Position numbers and translations under genes: made by a program
In this document: positions 1 through 8,737 of the stretch, one piece after another
Layout of the letters: every line of letters begins with the position of its first letter
How positions within the stretch are numbered: position 1 is the stretch's first letter
NCBI GenBank assembly: GCA_021790875.1
Contig: JAJYFN010000002.1
Coordinates: forward strand, 1-63,510
Source: a bacterium
GTDB taxonomy: Bacteria > Patescibacteriota > Saccharimonadia > Saccharimonadales > UBA4665
Length of the DNA: 63,510 bases
Reading direction: 5' to 3'
The notes under the pieces: generated by a model
Told to the model about the DNA's origin: nothing
What the model saw: only the letters and a program-made list of their open reading frames with translations
The model's database searches: none

Positions 1-202
1 GCTTAATGAGATATTAGAATATGTCGAGCAACTTCAGGGCGTAGATACTCTAGATTTAAAACCAACCAACCAAGTAACTGGACTTACTAATGTGATGCGT
101 GCTGACGAGCCAATCGATTATGGCTATTTACCAGCTGAACTATTAAAGAACGTGCCACAGGTCTTAAATGATCAAATTCAGGTTAAAAGGATGGTTGAGT
201 AA
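1..202 (+). CDS. gatC: Asp/Glu-tRNA amidotransferase subunit C, 3' part
   Basis: The reading frame entering from the left edge encodes the last 66 residues of GatC and ends with TAA two bases before gatA. The visible part contains the family's conserved core (VTGLTNVMRADEP) and the usual short charged C terminus. GatC is the small subunit that clamps GatA and GatB together in the GatCAB enzyme, which amidates mischarged Glu-tRNA(Gln) and Asp-tRNA(Asn). The start lies outside the window. The gatC-gatA spacing implies co-translation. Confidence 0.9.
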   Translation, partial: LNEILEYVEQLQGVDTLDLKPTNQVTGLTNVMRADEPIDYGYLPAELLKNVPQVLNDQIQVKRMVE

Positions 203-204
203 GA

Positions 205-1638
205 ATGGCGGCAGACTGGGAGCCAATCGCACAGCTAGCAAGCCGTGTTCAAGCTGGTAGTACTACCGCGACGGAGTTAGTTAAACGTTCACTAAAGCTG
301 ATTGCTGAAGCTCAGGAATATAACAGCGTAATTATTGATCTTAGTGCCTCGGCCTTAAAGCGGGCTCAACTAATTGATCAGCAAGTCGCGCGTGGTGAAA
401 CGGTCGGCGTGCTAGCTGGTGTGCCTTTTATTGCCAAGGATAATTTTTTAGTTTTTGGAGGTGAAACCAAGGCTGCCAGCAAGATCTTAAGTGGCTTCAT
501 CCCGCCTTATCAGGCAAGTGCCATTAACGCGCTTGAGAGTGCTGGTGCAATTTGTGTTGCTAAGGCTAATATGGACGCTTTTGCGCACGGCGCCAGTACC
601 GAGAATAGTGACTACGGCGTCGTTAAGCATCCGTTTGATCAAACCCGGGTTCCAGGCGGTTCTTCTGGTGGTAGTGCGGCAGCGGTAGCGCTCGGTCTTG
701 CACCCTTTGCTTTAGGTACCGATACAGGTGGTTCAATCCGCCAGCCAGCCTCATTCTGTGGTGTCGTTGGGCTAAAACCAACTTACGGCTTAGTGAGCCG
801 CAGCGGTGTTATAGCAATGGGCAGTAGTCTGGATTGCATCGGGCCAATTACGCGCAATGTAAGTGATTCTGCGCTAGTCTTAGATGTAATGTCTGGACGT
901 GACGCCTTAGATGCTACAACTATTGAGCGCGATGAAGCCGGGTACTTCCCAATTAAGAAGACGCCTTTAAAGAAGCTTAAAATTGGTGTCATTAAAGAGT
1001 ATTTTAGCGACCAGGTAGACAGCGATATTCGCTCCACCCTAGAAGCTAGCATTAGTAAGCTTAAAGCTAATGGCGCAGAGATTAGCTATGTGTCACTACC
1101 TTCAACTGAGCTGGCGCTAGCATGTTATTACATTATCTGTCCGGCTGAGGTTAGCTCTAATCTCTCGCGCTACGATGGCCAACGCTATGGTTACTCTAAC
1201 CCTCAGGCAACAACCCTAGACGAAAGTTACGTTACGGCGCGTGGGCAGGGATTCGGCAAAGAAGCTAAACGACGCATTATGATTGGCACTTTTGTTTTAA
1301 GCAGTGGTTACTACGACGCCTACTATAAAAAAGCAATGACGGTTCGCACTAAATTAATTAACGAGTTTGAGACGGCTTTTAAAAGTGTCGATTTCCTGAT
1401 TGGCCCCATTGCACCAACCACGGCTTTTAAAATTGGCGAAAAGTCGCAGGACCCCTTGCAGATGTACCTCGCGGACGTCATGACAGTAGCCGCTAATCTA
1501 GCTGGCATACCGGCGCTTTCAATTCCAGTTGGAGTTGACTCGCTCGGATTGCCGATTGGCCTACAACTCATGGCAGCTCAACGCCAGGATGCCGCTCTAT
1601 TAAATCTAGCTGGTGCGATTGAAGATATGGGTAACTAA
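205..1638 (+). CDS. gatA: Asp/Glu-tRNA amidotransferase subunit A
   Basis: 477 aa, the usual GatA length. It is an amidase-signature enzyme that hydrolyses glutamine and channels ammonia to GatB. The Lys-Ser-Ser triad is visible: K78 in AKDNF, S153 in the GGSSGGS run, and S177 in DTGGSIRQP. The ATG follows the gatC stop by two bases, so gatC-gatA form one operon. The presence of GatCAB implies that Gln-tRNA and/or Asn-tRNA are made indirectly; no glnS or asnS is seen in this window. All catalytic residues are intact. Confidence 0.97.
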   Translation: MAADWEPIAQLASRVQAGSTTATELVKRSLKLIAEAQEYNSVIIDLSASALKRAQLIDQQVARGETVGVLAGVPFIAKDNFLVFGGETKAASKILSGFIPPYQASAINALESAGAICVAKANMDAFAHGASTENSDYGVVKHPFDQTRVPGGSSGGSAAAVALGLAPFALGTDTGGSIRQPASFCGVVGLKPTYGLVSRSGVIAMGSSLDCIGPITRNVSDSALVLDVMSGRDALDATTIERDEAGYFPIKKTPLKKLKIGVIKEYFSDQVDSDIRSTLEASISKLKANGAEISYVSLPSTELALACYYIICPAEVSSNLSRYDGQRYGYSNPQATTLDESYVTARGQGFGKEAKRRIMIGTFVLSSGYYDAYYKKAMTVRTKLINEFETAFKSVDFLIGPIAPTTAFKIGEKSQDPLQMYLADVMTVAANLAGIPALSIPVGVDSLGLPIGLQLMAAQRQDAALLNLAGAIEDMGN

Positions 1639-1642
1639 AACT

Positions 1643-2101
1643 ATGAATTTTGCTAAATACTTACCGAGTAGCTTAACGCTCCAGCACATCATTTTTGCGG
1701 TGGCTGCCGGACTTTTACTGATCGTGCTCATTATGCTGACTTTTAGTTGCAAGGCACGCAGTAATTATGCAGCCCGTTGGAAATCGCTTCAAAAGCTCCT
1801 GGCAGATAAGCAAACTTGGAAAGATGCCGTGATTGAGGCCGATAAACTGTTAGATAATGCCCTAAAGCAGCGTCATTACAAGGGAAAGACCATGGGTGAA
1901 AGATTAGTTTCAGCTCAGCATGAACTAACTAAGAACGATATGGTTTGGTATAGCCATAAGTTATCTAACAAGATTAGCAATGACGAAGTAGAAGTTAGTA
2001 AAGCGCAAGTCAAGAAATCACTCTTAGGCTTCTGGCTGGCTCTAAAAGACCTCGGCGTGTTTTCCAAAAATGAACCAGACCCTGATAAGGACAAATCATG
2101 A
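1643..2101 (+). CDS. Single-pass membrane protein inside the gat operon
   Basis: About 152 aa, function not recognised. One strongly hydrophobic helix (about residues 14-35) is followed by a Lys-rich, mostly helical cytoplasmic-type domain of about 115 residues. ATG 1643 is preferred; an in-frame ATG at 1613 would overlap gatA by 26 bases. The 3' end overlaps gatB by four bases (ATGA), so translation of gatB is probably coupled to it. It sits between gatA and gatB, where most bacteria have nothing. A membrane tether for GatCAB or an unrelated passenger are both possible; the sequence does not decide. Confidence 0.75.
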   Translation: MNFAKYLPSSLTLQHIIFAVAAGLLLIVLIMLTFSCKARSNYAARWKSLQKLLADKQTWKDAVIEADKLLDNALKQRHYKGKTMGERLVSAQHELTKNDMVWYSHKLSNKISNDEVEVSKAQVKKSLLGFWLALKDLGVFSKNEPDPDKDKS

Positions 2102-3555
2102 GCCACAAATACCGTCCGACTATCGGCATTGAATGCCATGTCCAGCTCAAGACGAAGACCAAATTATTCTCGGGTGCTAATAACGATGCCCGTAACGCTG
2201 AACCAAATACGTTGGTTAATCATATCGACTTTGGCTTACCAGGCGCCTTACCAGTCTTTAACCGCGAAGCTCTTCAATTAGCCGTTCGTGCCGCGCTTGC
2301 CTTAAAGAGTGAGCCTGAACTGTTTTCAACCTTTGATCGTAAGCACTACTTTTACCCCGACTTACCAATGGGTTACCAGATCACACAGTATGACCAGCCC
2401 ATTATTAGTGGCGGTCAAGTTAACTTTAAGCTGGATGGTCAAGCCAAAACGGTGGGCATTACACGGGCCCACTTAGAGTCAGACGCCGGTAAAAGTACGC
2501 ACCCAGAAGGCTCAGCCATCTCTCTAGTTGACTTAAACCGCGCCGGAACGCCATTACTTGAGATTGTAAGTGAGCCTGAAATGCACACAGCAGCTGAAGC
2601 CAGAGCTTATACCGAAGAGCTCTACTTACTGATGCGCTATGCCGATGTAACGGAAGGTGATTTGTATCACGGCAACATGCGCTTTGATGTAAACGTGAGC
2701 CTTAGTCAGACTGATGAGCTCGGTGTAAGGAGCGAGACTAAAAATCTAAACAGTTTCCGGGCAGTCGAAAAGGCCATTGCTTACGAGATAAAGCGTCAAA
2801 GTGAACTCTTAGACGCCGGTAAAGCAATTATCCAAGAGACGCGTGGCTGGAACGAAGCCAAGCAAAAAACGGTCTCTCAGCGCACTAAAGAAAATGCTGA
2901 TGACTATCGCTACATGCCAGACCCAGACTTACCACCTTTAGTTATTGATCAGGCGTACATTGAGAAAATTAGAGCCGAACTACCAAATCTACCTGACTTC
3001 TGGCGTAAAGAGCTAAGCGCGCTGCAACTCGATGAGGATCAAATTCAGTTATTACTGGAAGCTAATATTGACTTTGAAGCGATCGGCTACATGGCTTTAA
3101 TTAAAGCTTTCCTATCAAAAGTAGATTTAGCAAAGACGCTCGTCAACTGGCTTGTCAATATCGAGATCCCGTTAATGCGCAGCAGTGAGAACAGTGTGAA
3201 GCTAATTAGCTCTGCTCGGAACCAGCTCTATAGTGACGTAATGCAGCTTAGTAAGTCAGGACAACTGAGCTCCACTGGGGCTAAGGAGCTGATTACTAAA
3301 CTGTTAATGGAGCCTGAACTACCCAGCGATATTACGAGCTTTGCAGAGCAAGCGAACTTGCTACAGCAATCTGATCAAAATGAAATTGAGACAATTGTTA
3401 AGCGGGTGCTTGATGCCAACCCAAACGCCGTAAAAGACATTCAAAAAGGTGAGACTAAAGCAATCGGCTTTTTAATCGGGCAGGTGATGAGCCAAAGTGC
3501 CGGCCGCGCTAATCCGGAACTGACCCGGCAGATTATTGAGCAACTCTTAAAATAG
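2098..3555 (+). CDS. gatB: Asp/Glu-tRNA amidotransferase subunit B
   Basis: 485 aa. This is the kinase and transamidation subunit that binds mischarged tRNA, phosphorylates the Glu or Asp side chain and accepts ammonia from GatA. The N-terminal cradle domain shows GIECHVQLKTKTKLFSGA and YPDLPMGYQITQYDQPI, and the C terminus is the helical tRNA-binding YqeY-like domain ending at ELTRQIIEQLLK. The start overlaps the upstream stop in an ATGA. It is the last gat gene; a short hairpin straddles its stop codon. Confidence 0.97.
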   Translation: MSHKYRPTIGIECHVQLKTKTKLFSGANNDARNAEPNTLVNHIDFGLPGALPVFNREALQLAVRAALALKSEPELFSTFDRKHYFYPDLPMGYQITQYDQPIISGGQVNFKLDGQAKTVGITRAHLESDAGKSTHPEGSAISLVDLNRAGTPLLEIVSEPEMHTAAEARAYTEELYLLMRYADVTEGDLYHGNMRFDVNVSLSQTDELGVRSETKNLNSFRAVEKAIAYEIKRQSELLDAGKAIIQETRGWNEAKQKTVSQRTKENADDYRYMPDPDLPPLVIDQAYIEKIRAELPNLPDFWRKELSALQLDEDQIQLLLEANIDFEAIGYMALIKAFLSKVDLAKTLVNWLVNIEIPLMRSSENSVKLISSARNQLYSDVMQLSKSGQLSSTGAKELITKLLMEPELPSDITSFAEQANLLQQSDQNEIETIVKRVLDANPNAVKDIQKGETKAIGFLIGQVMSQSAGRANPELTRQIIEQLLK

Positions 3556-3569
3556 CAAAGAGGCTATTT
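3550..3569 (+). terminator. Weak hairpin at the gatB stop codon
   Basis: A perfect 7-bp inverted repeat, AAATAGC and GCTATTT, encloses a 6-base loop and includes the gatB TAG. What follows is AU-rich but not a clean U run, so this is at best a weak terminator or a 3'-end stabilising stem. Confidence 0.4.
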
Positions 3570-3653
3570 ATAAAAATTTGAAGTTTTGATTGACTCGATT
3601 GATCAGATTGCGAAAACTGTACTAATCCTAGCCAATGTTGTAGATTGTCTAAT

Positions 3654-3914
3654 ATGACTTCATTGGACAGTTTTTTCCTTATTTCGGCATCAATTTGTTT
3701 AAGCGTTTTCTTTATCGTCTTAACCTTACTGGCGATTTACGTCTGGGTGGCTCTAAAGCGACTAATGAAAAGCGCTGAGGCCGCTATTAATGGCGTAGAA
3801 GCCGCTTCAACCATGCTGCGCAACGCAGCCGTGCGTCGTGGCGTTCCAACCTTGCTAATGAGCCTCGTTAAACACATCTTAAGTACCCGCAGTCAAAAAA
3901 AGAACGAAGACTAG
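3654..3914 (+). CDS. Small single-pass membrane protein
   Basis: 86 aa from ATG 3654; a TTG at 3645 is in frame but neither start has a clear Shine-Dalgarno. One N-terminal transmembrane helix (about residues 6-30) is followed by an amphipathic helical segment and a basic C terminus ending in KKNED. The pattern resembles small bacterial membrane proteins of unknown role, and no family is recognised. It stands alone between gatB and dnaE, downstream of the hairpin at the gatB stop, so it probably has its own transcript. Confidence 0.65.
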   Translation: MTSLDSFFLISASICLSVFFIVLTLLAIYVWVALKRLMKSAEAAINGVEAASTMLRNAAVRRGVPTLLMSLVKHILSTRSQKKNED

Positions 3915-3932
3915 ACCTTATAGCTCGATTAA

Positions 3933-3958
3933 AACTTAGCTTAGGAGGTGAGCTAGTT
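3933..3958 (+). other. Hairpin with a Shine-Dalgarno-like loop
   Basis: AACTTAGCT and AGCTAGTT pair with one bulged base, leaving a 9-base loop TAGGAGGTG that carries a near-perfect anti-16S match. No convincing ORF starts at a proper distance. It lies between the small membrane gene and the dnaE -10 box. Function unknown. Confidence 0.35.
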
Positions 3959-4019
3959 AGATATTGCTAATGGTAAAAAATTACAGCATGCTTTTCTGGT
4001 ATTAAGCTTAATGCAGCGA

Positions 4020-4025
4020 TATAAT
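4020..4025 (+). promoter_or_regulatory. Probable -10 box for dnaE
   Basis: A perfect TATAAT lies 49 bases upstream of the preferred dnaE ATG. No good -35 is present at 16-18 bases upstream, so the call rests on the -10 alone. Confidence 0.4.
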
Positions 4026-4074
4026 AGCTTTAGCTAAAAGCGAGACAAAAAGTGAAAATGTGCGGGAAGAATGT

Positions 4075-7000
4075 ATGCCTAAAGCTAGCCGATTAACTGC
4101 CTCTAATTTTGTGCACCTGCACAACCACACACACTATTCGGTGTTAGATGGTCTGACGAAAGTGCCGGCTCTAGTTAACTTAGTCAAAGAATACGACATG
4201 TCCGCCGTGGCGATTACCGATCACGGTACGCTGAGTGGCGCCATCGAATTTTATACTGAAGCCAAAGAGAAGGGGATTAAACCGATCATTGGCATGGAAG
4301 CCTATGTGGCACCACGCACTAATCAGGACCGCGATCCAAGCAAAGATAAAAATAGCTACCACCTGACAATTCTAGCCATGAACCACGAGGGCTACTTAAA
4401 TTTGATGCAGCTCTCAACAATCGCCAACCTAGAAGGTTTCTACTACCGGCCACGGATCGATTTTGAGCTTTTAAAAAAGTATAACGCAGGCCTAATTGTC
4501 TTAAGCGGTTGTATTGGTGGCGAAGTAGCCGATAATCTGCGGGCGAACCAGGATAAACAAGCTGAGGCCGTAGCCCGCAAGTATAAGAGCTTACTAGGGG
4601 ATCGTTATTATCTTGAGGTCCAAGATCACGGCCACCTTAAGCACCCTAATTACTGGGAAGAGCAAGGACGTGTTAATGTTGGCCTACTGAAGCTTGCCAA
4701 AAAATTAGATATCCCGGCCGTCGTAACTTGTGATGCGCACTACTTAAAGACTGAGGATAAGGAGGCGCATGAGATTCTGCTATGCGTGCAGACGGGCTCA
4801 TTCTTAAGCGACAACAACCGCATGTCACTGGCTGAATTTGATCTCAGTGTCACCGATCCAAAGAACGTTATTGAGCGCTGGGGCGACGAATACCCAGAAC
4901 TGATTACTAATACTAAAGCAATTGCTGAGCGCGTTGATCTTAAGATTCAACTAGATAGCATCTTAATTCCAAAGTTTCCAGTTCCAGCTGAAGAAAAGAG
5001 TGAAGGTCAGTATTTAGAAAAACTAGTTTACCAAGGTTTAGTCTGGCGCTACAACGGCGAAACACGGGACCAAATTAAAGACTTAAGTGTTGCTCAAGCA
5101 AAACAGAAACTGCCTGACGCAATCTTAAAGAGAGCCGAGTATGAGCTTGAAGTAATCGGCAAAATGGGCTTCCAAGGCTACTTCTTAATTATTAACGACT
5201 TTATTCAATGGGGAAAGAGCCAAGGCATAATCTTCGGTCCTGGGCGTGGTAGTGCTGCTGGATCGATTGTTTCGTATGGGTTAGACATCACGTCACTTGA
5301 CCCTCTAAAATACGACTTACTGTTCGAGCGTTTCTTAAATCCAGATCGTATCAGCATGCCTGATGTCGACATCGATATTATGGACACCCGGCGCAATGAG
5401 GTGATTGCTTACTGTGCTGATAAATACGGCCATGATCGGGTAGCCAACATCGTGACCTTTGGTACGATGGCGGCACGTAACGCGGTACGTGATGTCTCAC
5501 GCGTCTTGCAAGTGCCCTATGCCGAGGCTGACCGCTTAGCTAAGATGATACCGCCACCGATCCAAGGCATTCATGTCCCACTCAAGCGCTCCATCCAAAA
5601 AAACCGTGATTTAAAACAGGAATATGAAACTAATGCAGTCGCCAGGCAGGTCTTTGATCTTGCGACACAACTTGAAGGCACAATTCGCTCGCACGGCGTG
5701 CATGCCGCTGGCGTAGTCATCGCGCCGGATGAAATCGTCAAATATACGCCGCTTGAAATGGCGCAAAAGGGAGTAGTAGCGACCCAATACTCCATGGGCC
5801 CAATTGAGCACCTAGGCTTGCTTAAGATGGACTTTCTAGGCTTGAGTAACCTAACCATTATTAAGAACGCCTTACGAATTATTAAGCGGGTCTATAACGA
5901 GGACATTGACATTGAGAAACTACCACTTGATGATGCCGAGACCTATGCCTTATTCCAACGTGGTGACACTACTGGAGTGTTTCAGTTTGAATCAGCTGGC
6001 ATGCGACGTTATCTAAAGGCGCTACAGCCGACACGCTTTGAAGACATTGTAGCTATGAACGCGCTATACCGACCGGGCCCGATGCAGTTTATTGATGACT
6101 TTATCTCTCGCAAGCGTGGCGAGAAAGAGATTTCTTTCCTGCACCAGAGCATGGAGCCAGCACTTAAAAACACTTACGGCGTTCTTGTTTACCAGGAGCA
6201 GGTAATGCAGATCAGTAAAGATGTCTGTGGTTTTTCGGGTGGCGAGGCAGACACCTTACGTAAGGCCATCGGCAAGAAAAAGATAGATATCTTACGCAAG
6301 ATGCGCCAAAGAATGATTGATGGCGCCAAGGAAGTGTCTGGCGTCGAAGAAGCTACGATGGAGAAATTCTGGCAGCAGCTAGAAGACTTCGCAGCTTACT
6401 GCTTCAATAAGAGCCACGCAGCCTGCTATTCCTTAATTGCTTATCAAACGGCCTATCTCAAGGCACATTGGCCAGCTGCATTTATGGCCGCCTTAATGAC
6501 CTCAGTCTATGTTGATACAGACCGCTTAGCGCTAGAAATTAGCGAGTGTCAGAAAATGAACATTGCTGTCTTACCACCGGACATTAACGAATCATTTAGT
6601 GAATTCGCCGTAATTGAGAATGGCGACTCTTCATCAATTCGTTTTAGCTTAAGTGCTATTAAAAACGTTGGCAGTAATGCGGTAGACGAAATCTTAAGAG
6701 CCAGAGAAACTGGCCCCTTCCTCGACTTCGAAGATTTTCTGGCCCGCGTAGATTATAAGAGCGTCAACCGTAAATCTTTCGAGAGTCTAATTAAAGCTGG
6801 CGTGTTCGATCGCTTTCACGAGCGCGTCTTGCTCCTAAATAGCTTAGATTTAATCATGGCTTATGGCTCACGCTCGCAAAAGCAAGCCGAACGTGGTCAA
6901 ACAGACCTCTTTGGCGGCGATAGCGCTAAGGCCAATCAAATGCCGACCGCCCGCTTGAATTTGCCGAAACCGACGCCAGATCAACAGATGTCACGCGAGC

Positions 7001-7698
7001 ACCTCATTTGGGAGCGTGAACTACTTGGGCTCTATCTCTCCAAGCACCCACTAACACTGTTTGAGTCCTTGCTAAAAGACCAGGCACAGCCAATCTCAAG
7101 CCTAAACTCAAAAATGGATAATCAGGCGGTTAAGATTGGCGGAATTGTGAACGGGATCCGCGAAATAACGACCAAGCGTGGCCAAAAGATGGCCTTTGTG
7201 CGTGTCGAAGATCTAAGTGGCGACATCGAGGTAATCCTCTTCCCGCAAACTTATGCCCAATTTAGTAATCTATGCGTTCTGGATAAGGTAGTTCTAATGA
7301 AGGGAAAGTTAGACGCCAAAGACCGTGATGGCCGGATTGGTGATGAATTAAAGATTATTCTTGACTCCGCTAATGAGCTAAGCACCGATCAGGCTGAGGC
7401 TTACCATAAGCCAATTCCTAATGAACTTGGGGGTCAAATCTTAAGCGGTCCTGGCGCAAAGGGCGCGACTAAAGCCGAGCGTTTATATATTCGTCTCGCC
7501 TCCTCTGAAGATCAGACACTGCTAATGGACCTTAAGCGCACCATTGACATGTATCGGGGCAGCACAGAAGTCGTCTTGGTGCTAGGCGATGATCAACGCA
7601 AACAAGCTATCAAACTTCCTAGTGGGATTGAGATTACAAGTGACGGCCCGAAGCTCTTAACTCAGTTGATGGGTAGCGAAAACGTAGTCGTTAACTAG
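4075..7698 (+). CDS. dnaE: DNA polymerase III alpha subunit
   Basis: About 1207 aa from ATG 4075, which has GGAAG six bases upstream; a GTG at 4060 would add five residues. It is the replicative polymerase catalytic subunit of the DnaE1 type. Domains in order: PHP (HNHTHYSVLDG, AITDHGTLSG), palm with the catalytic aspartates D430 and D432 in PDVDIDIMD, fingers, the helix-hairpin-helix region (GFSGGEADTLRKAIGKK), and a C-terminal OB fold near residues 1020-1095 (VKIGGIVNGIREITTKRGQ). The PHP metal ligands look intact, so intrinsic 3'-5' exonuclease proofreading is possible. It is transcribed alone and converges on the minus-strand gene four bases away. Confidence 0.97.
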   Translation: MPKASRLTASNFVHLHNHTHYSVLDGLTKVPALVNLVKEYDMSAVAITDHGTLSGAIEFYTEAKEKGIKPIIGMEAYVAPRTNQDRDPSKDKNSYHLTILAMNHEGYLNLMQLSTIANLEGFYYRPRIDFELLKKYNAGLIVLSGCIGGEVADNLRANQDKQAEAVARKYKSLLGDRYYLEVQDHGHLKHPNYWEEQGRVNVGLLKLAKKLDIPAVVTCDAHYLKTEDKEAHEILLCVQTGSFLSDNNRMSLAEFDLSVTDPKNVIERWGDEYPELITNTKAIAERVDLKIQLDSILIPKFPVPAEEKSEGQYLEKLVYQGLVWRYNGETRDQIKDLSVAQAKQKLPDAILKRAEYELEVIGKMGFQGYFLIINDFIQWGKSQGIIFGPGRGSAAGSIVSYGLDITSLDPLKYDLLFERFLNPDRISMPDVDIDIMDTRRNEVIAYCADKYGHDRVANIVTFGTMAARNAVRDVSRVLQVPYAEADRLAKMIPPPIQGIHVPLKRSIQKNRDLKQEYETNAVARQVFDLATQLEGTIRSHGVHAAGVVIAPDEIVKYTPLEMAQKGVVATQYSMGPIEHLGLLKMDFLGLSNLTIIKNALRIIKRVYNEDIDIEKLPLDDAETYALFQRGDTTGVFQFESAGMRRYLKALQPTRFEDIVAMNALYRPGPMQFIDDFISRKRGEKEISFLHQSMEPALKNTYGVLVYQEQVMQISKDVCGFSGGEADTLRKAIGKKKIDILRKMRQRMIDGAKEVSGVEEATMEKFWQQLEDFAAYCFNKSHAACYSLIAYQTAYLKAHWPAAFMAALMTSVYVDTDRLALEISECQKMNIAVLPPDINESFSEFAVIENGDSSSIRFSLSAIKNVGSNAVDEILRARETGPFLDFEDFLARVDYKSVNRKSFESLIKAGVFDRFHERVLLLNSLDLIMAYGSRSQKQAERGQTDLFGGDSAKANQMPTARLNLPKPTPDQQMSREHLIWERELLGLYLSKHPLTLFESLLKDQAQPISSLNSKMDNQAVKIGGIVNGIREITTKRGQKMAFVRVEDLSGDIEVILFPQTYAQFSNLCVLDKVVLMKGKLDAKDRDGRIGDELKIILDSANELSTDQAEAYHKPIPNELGGQILSGPGAKGATKAERLYIRLASSEDQTLLMDLKRTIDMYRGSTEVVLVLGDDQRKQAIKLPSGIEITSDGPKLLTQLMGSENVVVN

Positions 7699-7701
7699 TT
7701 T

Positions 7702-8091
7702 CTAAGCCGGCACGTTGTGGTGCGACAGCAGTAGTCCGACCACCGCTAAGGTTACTAAGGCGATGTCAAAGAGAGGGTGCTTGAGGGCAAAAGACTCACT
7801 CTTAATGAAAACTTTGTGCCAGGCAAAAGCATGGCGCAAGAGAAAAATGGCTAGCGCCATCAGGCCGATACTTGACTCTAGAATAGTGTAGTAACTGTAG
7901 GCAGTTAAGTTTTGGGTTTTAACTGGTTGAACGCTATGCCAATTACTAGCTAAAACTAGCCCAAGACCAATAATCAATACAACTGGAATATACGGCCAGT
8001 AGGTTTTTAAATAATGCTTAGATTTGCGGTGATGAGCGGCATGGATTTGTTTATGGGCCGCACTGGGTCGCGCTTTGGTAGTTAAGGACAT
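7702..8091 (-). CDS. Small multi-pass membrane protein
   Basis: 129 aa, family not recognised. The N terminus is rich in His, Lys and Arg (about 32 residues), followed by three hydrophobic segments at about 34-50, 67-86 and 105-124. The C terminus is short. It lies three bases from the end of dnaE and just downstream of the SpoU methyltransferase on the same strand (25-base gap), so the two may be cotranscribed. The basic N terminus with an aromatic entry into the first helix (KTYWPYIPV) favours an N-inside topology. Confidence 0.7.
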   Translation of the reverse strand: MSLTTKARPSAAHKQIHAAHHRKSKHYLKTYWPYIPVVLIIGLGLVLASNWHSVQPVKTQNLTAYSYYTILESSIGLMALAIFLLRHAFAWHKVFIKSESFALKHPLFDIALVTLAVVGLLLSHHNVPA

Positions 8092-8116
8092 TTTTATTTT
8101 TGTTTAACACTTTAGA

Positions 8117-8623
8117 TTATAGCATAAGCGTAAAATAAAAGAGTGCCATGGCAGCGGCTGCACTAACGTTAAAAGACTCTTTTCTGCCTTGCATTGGAAT
8201 CTCAACAATGGCATCAGCAAGTAATTTGCAATCTGAGCTAACTCCCTTAATTTCATTTCCAACTATTAGGACAAGATCACTCTTAAGGCGGTAGTCTAAT
8301 AAGGGCAGAGCTTGGCTGTCTTGCTCAAGCGCCACAATATTTGCGCCCTCTGCCTTAAGCGTAGTTAAAACACTCATGGCGTCTTCAACGTAACGCCATT
8401 TTTGGCTTTGCTCCGCTCCAAGGGCAGTTTTAGCAATCCGTTTCGTTATCTTAGCTGCTAGATAGGGCAGGCGCGTATCGTTATTTTCAAGCATTGGGTA
8501 AGGCGTAATACCGCACATAATAACTTCAAAAACGCCTAAACCTTCAGCGGTGCGCAGCATGCTGCCAACGTTATGGGAGCTCCGTACGTCATCGAGCAGT
8601 AGATAGATTTTGCGTGTGGGCAT
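8117..8623 (-). CDS. SpoU/TrmH-family RNA 2'-O-methyltransferase
   Basis: 168 aa, a minimal SPOUT-fold enzyme. The three SpoU motifs are present: motif 1 DDVRSSHNVGSMLRTAEGLG near the N terminus, motif 2 LVLIVGNEIKGVS in the middle, and motif 3 IPMQGRKESFNVSAAAAMAL at the C terminus, which forms the knotted SAM pocket. There is no extra RNA-binding domain. The substrate (tRNA or rRNA ribose) cannot be read from the sequence; the length fits stand-alone TrmH- or TrmL-like enzymes. The family call is firm, the substrate is not. Confidence 0.9.
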   Translation of the reverse strand: MPTRKIYLLLDDVRSSHNVGSMLRTAEGLGVFEVIMCGITPYPMLENNDTRLPYLAAKITKRIAKTALGAEQSQKWRYVEDAMSVLTTLKAEGANIVALEQDSQALPLLDYRLKSDLVLIVGNEIKGVSSDCKLLADAIVEIPMQGRKESFNVSAAAAMALFYFTLML

Positions 8624-8737
8624 AAGCTAATCATACAAGAAGAGTGTGAGCAGACTTAACGCTCATGCTTTATACTTAACTTAAGTAGTTTAATTTTAAG
8701 TAGAGCTAGATTAGAGAACACAAGTAAACATATATAT

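Noticed and set aside
3970-4005. 11-codon leader peptide ahead of dnaE
   Set aside because: Its spacing from GGAGGTG is 19 bases, it ends before the dnaE -10 box, and it has no codon pattern that suggests attenuation.
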